NCBI RefSeq assembly: GCF_014652455.1
Contig: NZ_BMYV01000002.1
Span: forward strand, 682,001-746,000
Reading direction: 5' to 3'
Origin: Litorimonas cladophorae
GTDB lineage: Bacteria; Pseudomonadota; Alphaproteobacteria; Caulobacterales; Maricaulaceae
DNA length: 64,000 nt
Positions 52,795-61,896 of the stretch are shown piece after piece (the stretch's first letter is position 1; each line of letters begins with the position of its first letter). The position numbers and the translations under genes are program-made. The notes under the pieces are model-generated. The model was not told the origin of the DNA, searched no databases, and worked only from the letters and a program-made list of their open reading frames with translations.

Positions 52795-54963
52795 TTACCC
52801 TTCTGCTTCAGCCGCCGTTGCTTTGAGCGTATTCATCTCATCGCGCAGACGGGCCGCCTCTTCAAATTCAAGGTTTTCGGCCGCCTGGAACATTCGCATT
52901 TCTAGGTTCGCCATCGCGGCTTGCATATTGCCGCCCATATAAGGCTCTTGCCCTTCGGCCATTTCGAGCGCGCGTTTTTGGTTTTTCGCGCCTTTCTTGC
53001 GACCCGTCGGGGTGTAGCTATTGGCTTCGTCCTTGATCTTTTGGCTGGCGGCGCTGTCGCCGACAATATCTGCGACACCGCGCAAGACGGTTGTCGGCGT
53101 GATACCATGTTCGAGGTTATGGGCTTCTTGGCGAGCGCGACGACGTTTGGTTTCGTCCATCGCATATTTCATCGATTTTGTGATCTTATCGCCATAGAGA
53201 ACAACGCGCGCTTCGCTGTTCCGCGCGGCCCGACCGATGGTTTGAACCAATGCGGTTTCCGAACGTAAGAAGCCTTCTTTATCCGCGTCCAAAATTCCGA
53301 CGAAGGCACATTCGGGAATGTCCAAACCCTCGCGCAGCAAGTTAATCCCGATCAGAACATCAAATACGCCCAATCGCAGATCGCGAATGATATCGATCCG
53401 TTCCAGCGTATCGACATCGCTGTGCATATAGCGCACGCGAATGCCTTGATCATTCATATATTCGGTCAGGTCTTCAGCCATCTTTTTCGTGAGCGTTGTG
53501 ACCAGTGAACGGAAGCCTTTTGCGGCGACCTTCTTAACTTCGTCAATGACATCGTCGACTTGGTTATGCGTTTTACCCGACACAGGCCGCACTTCGACGG
53601 GCGGGTCCAATAGGCCCGTGGGCCGGATGACTTGTTCCGTGAATACGCCGCCTGTGCGTTCCAACTCCCAATCAGCGGGGGTGGCAGACACATGCACCGT
53701 CTGGGGGCGCATTGCGTCCCATTCTTCAAATTTTAGCGGGCGGTTATCGATGCATGACGGCAAGCGGAAGCCATGCTCGGCCAGCGTCATTTTGCGGTTC
53801 ATATCGCCACGCGACATGCCGCGAATTTGCGGCACGGACACATGGCTCTCATCCATGAACAGCAGCGCATTTTCGGGTAGATATTCAAACAAAGTTGGCG
53901 GCGGTTCCCCCGGCGCACGTCCTGTCAGATAGCGCGAGTAGTTTTCGATGCCGTTACAGAATCCTGACGCCGCCATCATTTCCAGATCAAATTCTGTCCG
54001 TTGCGCCAGACGTTGGGCTTCAACCAATTTGCCTTCGCTCTCGAAGAGTTTCAGCGTCTCGTTTAGTTCTTGTTTGATACCCTTCATGGCGGACTGAACG
54101 GTTGGGCGCGGCGTGACGTGATGGGAGTTGGCATAGACCCGTACGCTGGATTTTTCAGCCGTGGACCGTCCCGTCAGCGGATCAAATTCTGTAATGCTTT
54201 CGATTTCATCTCCGAAGAATTCAAAGCGCCAAGCCGTATCGTCATAATGGGCCGGGAAGAGCTCGATCGTATCCCCACGGACACGAAAGCTGCCGCGCTG
54301 AAAGGCGAGGTCATTGCGGGTATATTGGAGCTCGACGAGTTGCTGCATGAGCGTACGCGTTTCGATCTGCTGACCTTGCGACAAATCAATTGTCATGGCC
54401 GCATAGGTCTCAACCGAACCAATGCCGTAAATACAGGAGACAGAGGCGACAATAATACAATCATCGCGCTCTAGGATCGCGCGTGTTGCCGCGTGACGCA
54501 TACGGTCGATCTGTTCGTTGACGCTACTGTCCTTCTCGATGAAGGTGTCTGTGCGCGCGACATAGGCTTCTGGCTGATAGTAATCATAATAGCTGACGAA
54601 ATATTCGACAGCATTATCGGGGAAGAAGCTCTTAAACTCGGAATAGAGTTGCGCGGCCAAAGTTTTGTTTGGCGCCATAATCAGGGCAGGGCGCTGTGTC
54701 TGTTCGATGATCTTGGCCATCGTAAAGGTTTTGCCCGACCCCGTGACGCCCAGCAGCACTTGATCGCGCTCAATTGAGTTTACGCCCGCAACAAGTTCTG
54801 GGATCGCAGTGACCTGATCGCCCTTGGGTTCAAATTCACTGACGAGGCGGAATGTTTTCCCGCCCTCAATTTTTGTTGGCCGTTCAGGACGATGCGGCTG
54901 CCACATTGACATATTCGTATCGGAGACTGCCGTAACTGTTGAAGAGGCGGGGGAATTGGACAT
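52795..54963 (-). CDS. uvrB: Excinuclease ABC subunit B
   Basis: A 722-residue damage-recognition helicase of nucleotide excision repair. Motifs are visible in order: Walker [15 protein letters not shown], the beta-hairpin [20 protein letters not shown], the DEAD-like [17 protein letters not shown], helicase motif [22 protein letters not shown] and [20 protein letters not shown], and the C-terminal UvrC-binding UVR helix [10 protein letters not shown]. Family length is about 670; the extra residues are an N-terminal leader and an [16 protein letters not shown] insert near the end. Confidence 0.97.
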   Translation of the reverse strand: MSNSPASSTVTAVSDTNMSMWQPHRPERPTKIEGGKTFRLVSEFEPKGDQVTAIPELVAGVNSIERDQVLLGVTGSGKTFTMAKIIEQTQRPALIMAPNKTLAAQLYSEFKSFFPDNAVEYFVSYYDYYQPEAYVARTDTFIEKDSSVNEQIDRMRHAATRAILERDDCIIVASVSCIYGIGSVETYAAMTIDLSQGQQIETRTLMQQLVELQYTRNDLAFQRGSFRVRGDTIELFPAHYDDTAWRFEFFGDEIESITEFDPLTGRSTAEKSSVRVYANSHHVTPRPTVQSAMKGIKQELNETLKLFESEGKLVEAQRLAQRTEFDLEMMAASGFCNGIENYSRYLTGRAPGEPPPTLFEYLPENALLFMDESHVSVPQIRGMSRGDMNRKMTLAEHGFRLPSCIDNRPLKFEEWDAMRPQTVHVSATPADWELERTGGVFTEQVIRPTGLLDPPVEVRPVSGKTHNQVDDVIDEVKKVAAKGFRSLVTTLTKKMAEDLTEYMNDQGIRVRYMHSDVDTLERIDIIRDLRLGVFDVLIGINLLREGLDIPECAFVGILDADKEGFLRSETALVQTIGRAARNSEARVVLYGDKITKSMKYAMDETKRRRARQEAHNLEHGITPTTVLRGVADIVGDSAASQKIKDEANSYTPTGRKKGAKNQKRALEMAEGQEPYMGGNMQAAMANLEMRMFQAAENLEFEEAARLRDEMNTLKATAAEAEG

Positions 54964-55056
54964 GTGTTTAAGATAGGGACTTCGCCCTGCGAGACAAGGC
55001 CAAGTCTGCGTCCGTTTCCCCAGCTTTACACTGGGGATTTACGCGAAGGTACGTTT

Positions 55057-55833
55057 CTACGCTGTGGAAATCTGACCGCCATCGACGACGATGGTTTGAC
55101 CGCAGACGAAGGCGGATGCACGTGAGGAAAGATACAGGGCTGTGCCTGCAATATCTTCGGGCGTACCCATGCGACCGCGTGGAATTTTAGTCAGCGCATA
55201 TTTGGTCATGGCTTCATTCTCGACAATCGACTTTGTCATCTTGCTTGGGAAATATCCCGGCGCAATAGCGTTCACGAGGATATTATCGTTCACGAGATCT
55301 GTTCCCATATGGGTCGTCAGATGGACGACGGCAGATTTACTGGCCGTGTAGGAATAGGTCGCCATGCCCGAGTTCCGGATGCCGTTGATAGAAGCAATAT
55401 TGACAATGCGCGCAGGGTCTTCGGATGTGCCAGCGGCTTTTAGCAAAGGCAGGCATTTCTGCGTCATGAAGAACAAGGATTTGACATTGATGTCCATGAC
55501 CTTGTCCCAGCCTTCTTCTGGAAAATCGGCAATCGGAGCTGCCCAAACGGCGCCCGCATTATTGATCAAAATGTCTAGCTTGCTTTCGTGTTTGCTGAGC
55601 TCAGCCACAAATCCTTCGATACCGCTGAGCGAGGACAGGTCAGATGGAATAGCGACACACTCGCCAAATTCGGATAGAGCCTTTTGCGCCTCTTCCAATT
55701 GGCCGACTTTGCGCGCCGTGATGTAAACTTTTGCGCCATTTTCGAGCAGGCCTTGCGCCATCATGAACCCGATACCGCTGGACCCGCCGCTGACCACGGC
55801 AACTTTTCCTGATACATCAAATAGGTTCTTCAT
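55057..55833 (-). CDS. Short-chain dehydrogenase/reductase
   Basis: A 258-residue SDR with the NAD(P) motif AVVSGGSSGIGFMMAQGL, NNAGAVWAAPI, the Ser of NIASINGIRNSG and the catalytic Tyr/Lys in YSYTASKSAVVHL. The ending (ALYLSSRASAFVCGQTIVVD) is typical of fatty-acid or sugar-alcohol SDRs such as FabG-like enzymes, but substrate is open. ATG 55833 gives a normal N-terminus (MKNLFDVSGKVAVVSGG). It stands alone. Confidence 0.88.
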   Translation of the reverse strand: MKNLFDVSGKVAVVSGGSSGIGFMMAQGLLENGAKVYITARKVGQLEEAQKALSEFGECVAIPSDLSSLSGIEGFVAELSKHESKLDILINNAGAVWAAPIADFPEEGWDKVMDINVKSLFFMTQKCLPLLKAAGTSEDPARIVNIASINGIRNSGMATYSYTASKSAVVHLTTHMGTDLVNDNILVNAIAPGYFPSKMTKSIVENEAMTKYALTKIPRGRMGTPEDIAGTALYLSSRASAFVCGQTIVVDGGQISTA

Positions 55834-56115
55834 AGTCGTTCCTTGGGTTTTGTTTTGAAAGCGCACTCTGTCATAGGGAAAAATATTTGTCCAAAGCTTC
55901 GCGATGAATTGTGGTCATGCAGAAGGGCAGACTGACGGGGCAAGCTGTCGGCGCTCCTCCAACCCATATGCGGATCAAAAGGTGTTAAAGTGTTTTCGTC
56001 TCTGGCGGCGTCTGAGCTGCCTCCGTGGCCAAATCGGCAACTTCGCGGTCTTCCATTTACCAGTCATCCATCGCGAAATAATGTCATGGCGCGATAATTT
56101 CATAGCTAGAGATAG

Positions 56116-56490
56116 CTAGTCTTCGGCAGGCTGTGACGGTTCCCACAATTCAATGGGATTGCCCTCTGGGTCATGGATGCGCGCAAAGTGCCCGACGCCC
56201 TCCATACTCGACACCTCGCCGCTTTCGATGCCGGCAGCGTTGAGTTCGGTCAGGGCCGCCTCCAAGTTTGCCACGCGAAAGTTTAACATGAAGGTGCGGT
56301 CCTTTGCGAAATAGTCCGTGGCTTCGTCAAAGGGTGAGAAAACAGTCACGCCTGTCTCACTCACCCAAGGCTGCATCGTCATATCTTTTGGGGCAGGCGC
56401 GATTTCCAAATGGGTCTGATACCACGCCGCCAGCGCCGCAGGATCTTTCGAGCGAAAGAACAAACCCCCAATTCCAAGAACTTTGACCAT
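56116..56490 (-). CDS. VOC (glyoxalase/dioxygenase superfamily) protein
   Basis: A 124-residue single-module VOC protein. Typical stretches are GGLFFRSKDPAALAAWYQTH at the start, FMLNFRVANLEAALTEL in the middle and FARIHDPEGNPIELWEP at the end, the last carrying the metal-binding Glu. VOC proteins include lactoylglutathione lyases, antibiotic-binding proteins and dioxygenases; substrate cannot be told. ATG 56490 gives the normal VOC N-terminus; the frame is open further upstream without support. Confidence 0.85.
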   Translation of the reverse strand: MVKVLGIGGLFFRSKDPAALAAWYQTHLEIAPAPKDMTMQPWVSETGVTVFSPFDEATDYFAKDRTFMLNFRVANLEAALTELNAAGIESGEVSSMEGVGHFARIHDPEGNPIELWEPSQPAED

Positions 56491-56600
56491 GTTGAACGCG
56501 CCTTTTCGTTTTATGCGCGACAAGTGTAGCGGAGAACTAAGCGTCTTGCAAAAAGCGGATTGTGTTTCGCCCCAACTTAAAAAGTGGACGACGACCCAGC

Positions 56601-56631
56601 GTCCTACTTTGGGCGATTTTAAGCTGCTCAC
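56601..56631. repeat. Diverged 30-bp intergenic repeat, copy 1
   Basis: GTCCTACTTTGGGCGATTTT and the following AAGCTGCTCAC match GTCCTTCTTTAGGCGATTT plus AAGACGCTCAC at 57388-57416, in the same orientation, with four substitutions and one gap. The two copies flank the small membrane protein pair at 56819-57324. Copy 1 lies in the 330-bp gap 56491-56818, where I see no gene. Confidence 0.5.
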
Positions 56632-56818
56632 AATATGTCGGTTTTTGCCCCAAAGCATAAATTAAAAATTTAGACGTTTTATGGGGGCTGGATTAATCTT
56701 GTCCCGTATTGCTCGCCATGATAACAATAATTATGGTAGCTAAACGTCATTCGCAATGAAAATATCTGGTCGCTCGTTCCTCAGGGACAGAGCAATGCCG
56801 ACGTAATGGAGCGGTAGG

Positions 56819-57055
56819 GTGTTACGCACTGTTCTTATCGTATTTGGCTGGATGATTCCCTTTGTCAGCGTCTTGTTGGCGCTGACTCAAATTTATGCAG
56901 GGATTCAATTGCAATCCATTGGAGACGCAAGACAGCCCGAGCTTTGGATCACGGTTGTTCGCAGTATCGCTTACGGTATTCAAAACTTGGCTCTCTCGCC
57001 ACTCTGTTTCTTTGGGGCTCATATGTTAGAGAAACAGGGAAAGCTTTCGGAATGA
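56819..57055 (+). CDS. Small membrane protein, first of a tandem pair
   Basis: A 78-residue protein with two hydrophobic segments (VLIVFGWMIPFVSVLLALTQ and a later SIAYGIQNLALSPLCFFGAH) and no known motif. The start is GTG 56819; a GGAG lies about ten bases upstream. It overlaps the next gene by 4 bp (ATGA) and resembles it in order of elements (LIxxGW, then SIxxGI before the second helix), suggesting tandem duplication. Confidence 0.65.
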   Translation: MLRTVLIVFGWMIPFVSVLLALTQIYAGIQLQSIGDARQPELWITVVRSIAYGIQNLALSPLCFFGAHMLEKQGKLSE

Positions 57056-57324
57056 CTGAAACTTCTTTGAAATATTATTTAATCATCTGCGGCTGGGCTG
57101 CAATTATTGCAACGATTGTGCAATTCGTTCTAAATACAATTCATCGAACCCAGAGAATGTCTGAACTAGGAGTGGATGGTGAACTTCGCACTCAAACCTA
57201 CGCTATCCATTCCATAGATTTTGGCATCGAATTACCCATAATTTTGACGATAGCTTGTCTATGCCTCGTGGCAGCCCGTGTTCTCAAGTATAAGCAAAAA
57301 ACCCTTCAATCAGTCTTCGAGTAA
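57052..57324 (+). CDS. Small membrane protein, second of a tandem pair
   Basis: A 90-residue protein with two membrane helices (YYLIICGWAAIIATIVQFVL and ELPIILTIACLCLVAARVLK) and a polar segment between (RTQRMSELGVDGELRTQTY). The start ATG 57052 is inside the stop of the first gene. Unknown function. A copy of a short repeat lies just downstream. Confidence 0.65.
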   Translation: MTETSLKYYLIICGWAAIIATIVQFVLNTIHRTQRMSELGVDGELRTQTYAIHSIDFGIELPIILTIACLCLVAARVLKYKQKTLQSVFE

Positions 57325-58008
57325 CCAAATGACCGAACTGCTACGGTATAGAGCTTTCGAGCCTTCCGTTTCTGAACTTAGTTGAGTGTCCTTCTTTAGG
57401 CGATTTAAGACGCTCACTTTGAACCCGAACACTTCATCAAAACTGAGCGGGGTCTCTGCTACAACAACCAATCGTCATGTGTTGCGCAATCAATCCTCGC
57501 TTAAACTCACCTGCAAGGTTAGACATTCCGTTCGTTTTCAATGCCTTATCAATTAATACGAGAGATGCATCCCCGATTATGATTTTCGTGTCATTTTAAG
57601 ATGGTCTTCTTTCAACGGGCGGTCATGTGCACATTGGCTTGGTCGGAAAGAAGCGGCGCTTGTCATTGGGAAAGATCGGGTAATGTCGGTCAATCTGGGT
57701 GGCCTGCCGCGAGCTGATTCAGACGAGACTTCTGTGTTCGGCCGGCAGTGGAAAAAGGCGTTGTCGCGAGTGTCCCTTCGGGGTCGAAAACCAAAACCAA
57801 GCTTTTCCAGTTCCGCTGGACCCTAGAATACACTCGCGAACATCCCGACCTTCGGGGCATTTTTCCAGATAAGAGATACAAGAACCCAAACGGTTCTGAG
57901 GCAATACAGAGTTCGGAACAGTCTCTTCCGCTGGCGAAGCCCGCGCGGATGGCGATAAAATTTCCTGCCGCTCTGTACCTTATCGGCTTTTTCGATTACT
58001 TTGTTTAT
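57325..58008. other. Gene-poor stretch before the beta-hydroxylase-like gene
   Basis: About 680 bp with no convincing gene. It holds the second repeat copy (57388-57416) and an exact 9-bp inverted repeat CGCGAGTGT (57765-57773) / ACACTCGCG (57830-57838). Short open frames on both strands near 57690-57900 look like non-coding overlaps. The composition and repeats look like worn-down sequence, but a small RNA is possible. Confidence 0.4.
57388..57416. repeat. Diverged 30-bp intergenic repeat, copy 2
   Basis: Second copy of the repeat at 56601-56631 (GTCCTTCTTTAGGCGATTT then AAGACGCTCAC), same orientation, 72 bp after the tandem membrane pair. Confidence 0.5.
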
Positions 58009-58560
58009 ATGGCGCAACCTAAACAGATGGATCCCCATGTGGTGGATCGAGTGAAGTTACCTTTGTCTTATGATGCCGCGCGATTGCGTGCTGAATATGA
58101 CGCGATGGGGTTACATCCCTATATGTTCTATTCCACGGTCATGCTGAAACTTCCGCATGAACGTAAGCCCGAGGACCCGCCGACACGCTCGCCCTATATC
58201 ATGAGCCTCATTGAAGCGTTTAACCAACATACTCAGGTGACATTGGCGCGCCTGCTTCGGCTGGAACCTGGGTCCGAAGTGCGCCAACATTGCGACCCCA
58301 TGTTAGGTCTCGAAGTTCCAGATTCCGTTGTGCGATTGACTATTCCGATTTTTGGCGGCGAGAATGTGACATTTTACCTGAATGATACGCCCGTGCCGAT
58401 GCAAGCGGGGGAATGTTGGTATTTAAAACTTTCAGACCAACACCGGATTACGCATGGCGGCCTGGAAGAGCGGGTAAATCTTACGATTGATATGAAGCCG
58501 ACCCAATGGGTGCGCGATCTCATTCAGGACAGCTATACCGCTGCTCAGAGCCACAGCTAA
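58009..58560 (+). CDS. Aspartyl/asparaginyl beta-hydroxylase-like 2-oxoglutarate dioxygenase
   Basis: A protein of about 183 residues from ATG 58009. The C-terminal part fits the Asp/Asn hydroxylase fold: GSEVRQHCDP with a His and Asp for iron, RLTIPIFGGENVTFYLNDTP, MQAGECWYLKLSDQHRITHG with the second His, then RVNLTIDMKPTQWV with the Arg for 2-oxoglutarate. It probably hydroxylates a protein or small substrate. The start is uncertain: ATG 57949, or farther upstream to 57748, are in frame, and none has a good ribosome site. The sequence before 57949 has no family support. Confidence 0.75.
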   Translation: MAQPKQMDPHVVDRVKLPLSYDAARLRAEYDAMGLHPYMFYSTVMLKLPHERKPEDPPTRSPYIMSLIEAFNQHTQVTLARLLRLEPGSEVRQHCDPMLGLEVPDSVVRLTIPIFGGENVTFYLNDTPVPMQAGECWYLKLSDQHRITHGGLEERVNLTIDMKPTQWVRDLIQDSYTAAQSHS

Positions 58561-58603
58561 ACCCTTAAAGGACCTGCGACGGTTCAGATTATTTTAGGGC
58601 AAT

Positions 58604-58660
58604 AAAAAACCCCGCCGCGTGAATTTCGCTTTTTGCGAAAGGCACAAGGGCAGGGTTATT
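58604..58660. terminator. Bidirectional terminator-like hairpins between converging genes
   Basis: A nested structure: outer arms AAAAAACCC and GGGTTATTTTT, inner perfect hairpin TTTCGC/GCGAAA at 58624-58640 with a TTTTT loop. It lies between the hydroxylase (plus) and ctrA (minus) and can terminate both. Confidence 0.65.
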
Positions 58661-58701
58661 TTTGGGACAGAGTGGAGGGGGTCCCGATATTTTGAAAGCG
58701 C

Positions 58702-59397
58702 TTAGGCTGACATCTTGTCCTTGGCGGGATCGCGAAGGACATAGCCTCGGCCCCAGACAGTTTCGATGTAATGTTCGCCCATTGTGGCGGCTGCGAGTTT
58801 CTTGCGAAGCTTACAGATAAAGACATCGATGATTTTGAGTTCGGGTTCGTCCATGCCGCCGTAAAGGTGGTTGAGGAACATCTCTTTGGTGAGGGTCGTG
58901 CCCTTACGGAGCGAGAGAAGCTCTAGCATTTGGTATTCTTTGCCAGTCAGGTGGACGCGGTGATCGCCAACTTCGACTGTTTTGGCATCAAGGTTCACTT
59001 TGATGTCGCCTGTCGTGATGATGGACTGGCTGTGACCTTTGGAGCGACGAACAACGGCGTGAATACGCGCAACAAGTTCGTCTTTGTGGAAAGGCTTGGT
59101 CATGAAATCATCAGCACCAGTGCCGAGGCCGCGGACTTTGCTGTCGATGTCATTTGTACCCGACAGGATAAAGATCGGTGTGTTCACCTTAGCCATGCGC
59201 AACGTTTTCAACACGTCAAAGCCCGGCATATCTGGCAAGTTAAGGTCTAGCAGAATGATATCGTAGTCATAGAGTTTGCCGAGATCGACACCTTCTTCGC
59301 CAAGATCTGTTGTATAGACATTAAAGCCTTCAGATTTGAGCATCAGTTCAATGCCCTGTGCTGTGGCCATGTCGTCTTCAATTAGAAGAACCCGCAT
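58702..59397 (-). CDS. ctrA: Cell-cycle response regulator CtrA
   Basis: A 231-residue OmpR-type regulator nearly identical in pattern to alphaproteobacterial CtrA. The receiver has acidic Glu7, Asp8 and Asp9, phospho-acceptor Asp51 ([18 protein letters not shown]), [11 protein letters not shown] and Lys in [13 protein letters not shown]. The winged-helix DNA-binding half has [32 protein letters not shown] and [14 protein letters not shown]. It ends in Ser-Ala; Caulobacter CtrA ends in Ala-Ala, which ClpXP recognises. ATG 59397 is preceded by GGGAGGGGAC. It controls flagellar, division and replication genes. The upstream region holds three GANTC sites and a TTAAC palindrome. Confidence 0.96.
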   Translation of the reverse strand: MRVLLIEDDMATAQGIELMLKSEGFNVYTTDLGEEGVDLGKLYDYDIILLDLNLPDMPGFDVLKTLRMAKVNTPIFILSGTNDIDSKVRGLGTGADDFMTKPFHKDELVARIHAVVRRSKGHSQSIITTGDIKVNLDAKTVEVGDHRVHLTGKEYQMLELLSLRKGTTLTKEMFLNHLYGGMDEPELKIIDVFICKLRKKLAAATMGEHYIETVWGRGYVLRDPAKDKMSA

Positions 59398-59488
59398 TTT
59401 TGTCCCCTCCCAGGCGAATCGAGATCCCGTCGAACGCCGAGATATAGTTAATAGAACCTCTGACGTAGGCGCATACCGTAAATCAAGT

Positions 59489-59503
59489 GTTAACGACGTT
59501 AAC
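59489..59503. promoter_or_regulatory. TTAAC palindrome in the ctrA promoter region
   Basis: GTTAAC-GAC-GTTAAC, two CtrA-like half-sites with TTAA cores 5 bp apart (not the standard 7). It lies 92 bp upstream of the ctrA start. A GANTC methylation site (GAGTC, 59504-59508) directly abuts it; others are at 59416-59420 and 59537-59541. This suggests autoregulation tied to CcrM methylation, as in Caulobacter, by inference. Confidence 0.5.
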
Positions 59504-59736
59504 GAGTCTGTTAGCTTTCGGCAGGGGCCGATTTCAGATTCGGGTCCGTAACGATATGGTTTACGCCTCTGGCTGCCTTTCATCATCGCTTAACCACGCT
59601 CTTTCACCAGACCGTAAACTTAATTGGGTATGAAGGTTTCAAGAATGGCGAAGGGCCGGACACGAGGACAACTCTCGGGCGGGCCTTCTACGATTAACAT
59701 AACGGTATTGGGTGATACCAAATGGTGGAGAGACAC

Positions 59737-60111
59737 ATGGCGCATTCAAGCGAACGTAATCTTGCAAAGACGCGGTTTCAGATCGAAGATTTGCAAAAAC
59801 GTATCTCGGTCCTCGTCGCAACGCGCGAAGATCTAGAGCGTCAGATCCGCAAATTGAATGACAGCGTGCCTGAAGATGAAGTCGATGCGAATGCGCAGAA
59901 AGAAGGCTATGTCGCCTATGGCAGCTACGCCAAATCTGTGATTGCGCGCAAAGAAAACCTCCGCCGTACGCTGGGTGATATCGGCGCGCAAAGCGGACAA
60001 TTAGCGGATGAGCTGAAGGTCGCTTTGGATGCTTTGGATAGTTTCGAACGGATCAAAGCCCGCCGTCTCGCGGCCAAAGCAGAACGCGCAATGGCACGCA
60101 AATCTGCTTAA
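59737..60111 (+). CDS. FliJ-like coiled-coil protein
   Basis: A 124-residue protein that is almost entirely charged helix (RFQIEDLQKRISVLVATRED, then RIKARRLAAKAERAMARKSA). This matches the length and pattern of FliJ, the flagellar export chaperone/escort that works with the FliI ATPase, and FliJ genes sit beside ctrA in several alphaproteobacteria. ATG 59737 has GGAGAG just upstream. It is divergent from ctrA. No fliI lies in the window, so the call rests on pattern and neighbourhood. Confidence 0.6.
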   Translation: MAHSSERNLAKTRFQIEDLQKRISVLVATREDLERQIRKLNDSVPEDEVDANAQKEGYVAYGSYAKSVIARKENLRRTLGDIGAQSGQLADELKVALDALDSFERIKARRLAAKAERAMARKSA

Positions 60112-60164
60112 ACGCCTTCACCCGATTTGAATGAAAAACGGCTCTTTTTTATAGGTCTGTTTTT

Positions 60165-61421
60165 TTATGAGCTTTCAGCGCCTTCACCCATCTCCATCAG
60201 GTGTTCCGCCAAAAGCCCATGGATGATGATGGAAAGCAGTATCGTCAATCCGGCGATCCGCCAGACGTCGTTTATACCGTCAAAATCTGCGTGGGTTTGC
60301 GCATAAGCAATGTAAAAGATCGACCCCATGCCGCGAATGCCGAAGAAAGAGACTTTCAATCTATCGCGCCAATTCCCACAGGTTCTGATCATTGCCAGAT
60401 AAGCAATAACGGGACGAACGATCAGCAAGATTGCGATGGCGATCGCCAAATCCGTCCAGGTCCATTGGTGCCAAAGTTCGGCCCCGATATAAGCTCCAAA
60501 CCACAAGAGTAAGATGGCCATCAGGACGGCTTCAATTTGATCGGCCGAGTTATGCGCCATTTTCTCATAAGGTTCCGCGGTGGTGTTCTGCGCGAAAACT
60601 AAGCTGGCCCGTGCGGAAACGAAGACAGATAGAAAACCATAACCATGTAGGGCTTCGGCGAATCCGTAGGCGATGAATGTCGAGGAGAGGAGAACAATGA
60701 CGGGATTACCGCGTTCATTTGTGGCGTCGCCTAGCGGGCCAAATAAGACTTTCGTGATAAGCCAGCCGCACCCAACGCCCACAGCTATACCAATGACTGT
60801 GCGATAGACCGCATCATAGAGAAACCACTGGGCCCAATCGAATTCTGAAAGGCTAACTGCTCCCGCTAGTCCAATCGCCAACCAGACAAATGGAAAGGCT
60901 AGGCCATCATTTAGACCTGCTTCCGATGTTAAGGCGACGCGCGCGCCATCTTGCTTTTTTCCTGGCCCGCCGACTTGTACGGCCCGCGCTAAAACAGGAT
61001 CTGTCGGTGCGAGCGCAGCCCCTAGCAGGACGGAAGAGGCTAGTCCTAAGCCCGCAACTTGCCACCCCAATAGGAAAATTGCGGCAATGGTGAGCGGCAT
61101 TGCGATGCCAATCAAGCACCAGCTTGGAATCCACCGCCTCCAATTCGTGCCGACGTCAATGGCCAGACCTGCTCCAGCCAAGCTGATAATCACTATGATT
61201 TCAGAGACGCGTTCGATGATCGAAATCGCTAAATCTCCGCTGGAGGGCGTGATGATTGGCAATCCGATTGTGGTCATGACTGCGCCGACCACGATATATA
61301 AGATTGGAATATTGATAAGGCGTCGGTGACGTAATGCCGGACGAATGGACATTATCAGCAGTGCCACGCCGATAAGCGAATAATAGAACGCCGTTTTGTT
61401 TTCGAGAATTAATGCATCCAT
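60165..61421 (-). CDS. NhaP-type (CPA1) sodium/proton antiporter
   Basis: A 418-residue integral membrane protein with about 11-12 helices. The core motif GAALAPTDPVLARAV (with the TD pair) and the SEAGLNDGLAFPFVW helix (with the Asn-Asp pair) are CPA1 hallmarks; FGIRGMGSIFYIAYA is also typical. It exchanges Na+ (or K+) for H+ across the inner membrane. It converges on the FliJ-like gene and has no C-terminal regulatory tail. Confidence 0.9.
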   Translation of the reverse strand: MDALILENKTAFYYSLIGVALLIMSIRPALRHRRLINIPILYIVVGAVMTTIGLPIITPSSGDLAISIIERVSEIIVIISLAGAGLAIDVGTNWRRWIPSWCLIGIAMPLTIAAIFLLGWQVAGLGLASSVLLGAALAPTDPVLARAVQVGGPGKKQDGARVALTSEAGLNDGLAFPFVWLAIGLAGAVSLSEFDWAQWFLYDAVYRTVIGIAVGVGCGWLITKVLFGPLGDATNERGNPVIVLLSSTFIAYGFAEALHGYGFLSVFVSARASLVFAQNTTAEPYEKMAHNSADQIEAVLMAILLLWFGAYIGAELWHQWTWTDLAIAIAILLIVRPVIAYLAMIRTCGNWRDRLKVSFFGIRGMGSIFYIAYAQTHADFDGINDVWRIAGLTILLSIIIHGLLAEHLMEMGEGAESS

Positions 61422-61474
61422 AAGCGGGTCTTATGCGTTGTTGGAATAAGACACTAGTCAGATAGGAGATTTTA

Positions 61475-61606
61475 ATGGTCGATAATCACGCCGCTCGGAC
61501 CGCCGAGCAATCCCCCGCGGACGCTAAGAAGCGGAGTTGGGTCAGTAAACTTGCGATCCTTATCGTATTCGTCGGTGTTGTTGCAGCGTTGGTATTGCTG
61601 ACCTAA
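61475..61606 (+). CDS. Very small single-helix membrane protein
   Basis: A 43-residue protein. ATG 61475 has a strong ribosome site (AGGAG, eight bases before). Residues 1-22 are polar and charged (SPADAKKRSW) and residues 24-42 are one hydrophobic helix (KLAILIVFVGVVAALVLLT). It is divergent from the antiporter gene by 53 bp. Unknown function; possibly a small subunit or regulator of a membrane protein. Confidence 0.6.
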   Translation: MVDNHAARTAEQSPADAKKRSWVSKLAILIVFVGVVAALVLLT

Positions 61607-61617
61607 GGCAGGGAGCC

Positions 61618-61896
61618 CTAGCTGTCTGTGCCCTCGACCCAATCGTAAAGCTCACTAAAGCCTGAAGCATCCGCGATTTGGTTCCAGTCTGTATCAATTG
61701 CGGCATCTGGTTGGGCCCAGAATAGTGCTGCCATAACGGCCATGGCCGCGATGCCGCCCATAGCCCACCACGGACGACGGGAAATATCATCATTTGCGGG
61801 TACGGCAGTTTCCGCCGCCGCTAATATGCGGTCTGACAAATGACCACGTGGCGAAGGCGCTTGGTTTTCAGCTAAGAGCTTATCAAGGTCGGTCAT
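61618..61896 (-). CDS. Anti-sigma-factor-like membrane protein
   Basis: A 92-residue protein with an N-terminal cytosolic segment (DKLLAENQAPSPRGHLSDRI), one membrane helix at about 43-61 (WWAMGGIAAMAVMAALFWA) and a short acidic outer tail. Its start overlaps the ECF sigma gene stop (ATGA, 61893-61896), the usual pairing with a cognate anti-sigma. There is no HxxxCxxC zinc motif, so it is not the ZAS type. Function is by context. Confidence 0.7.
   Translation of the reverse strand: MTDLDKLLAENQAPSPRGHLSDRILAAAETAVPANDDISRRPWWAMGGIAAMAVMAALFWAQPDAAIDTDWNQIADASGFSELYDWVEGTDS

Noticed and set aside
55904-56119. Open frame of 71 codons between the SDR and VOC genes
   Set aside because: Cys/Arg/Trp-rich sequence with no motif, no ribosome site and no family-like pattern.
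57690-57904. Overlapping short frames that could be a transposase scrap
   Set aside because: No transposase motif; several frames are open at once, and the stretch has a repeat and inverted repeat instead of coding character.
57748-57948. N-terminal extension of the beta-hydroxylase-like gene
   Set aside because: It has no family similarity, includes the inverted repeat arm, and no ribosome site was seen, so the shorter start is preferred.
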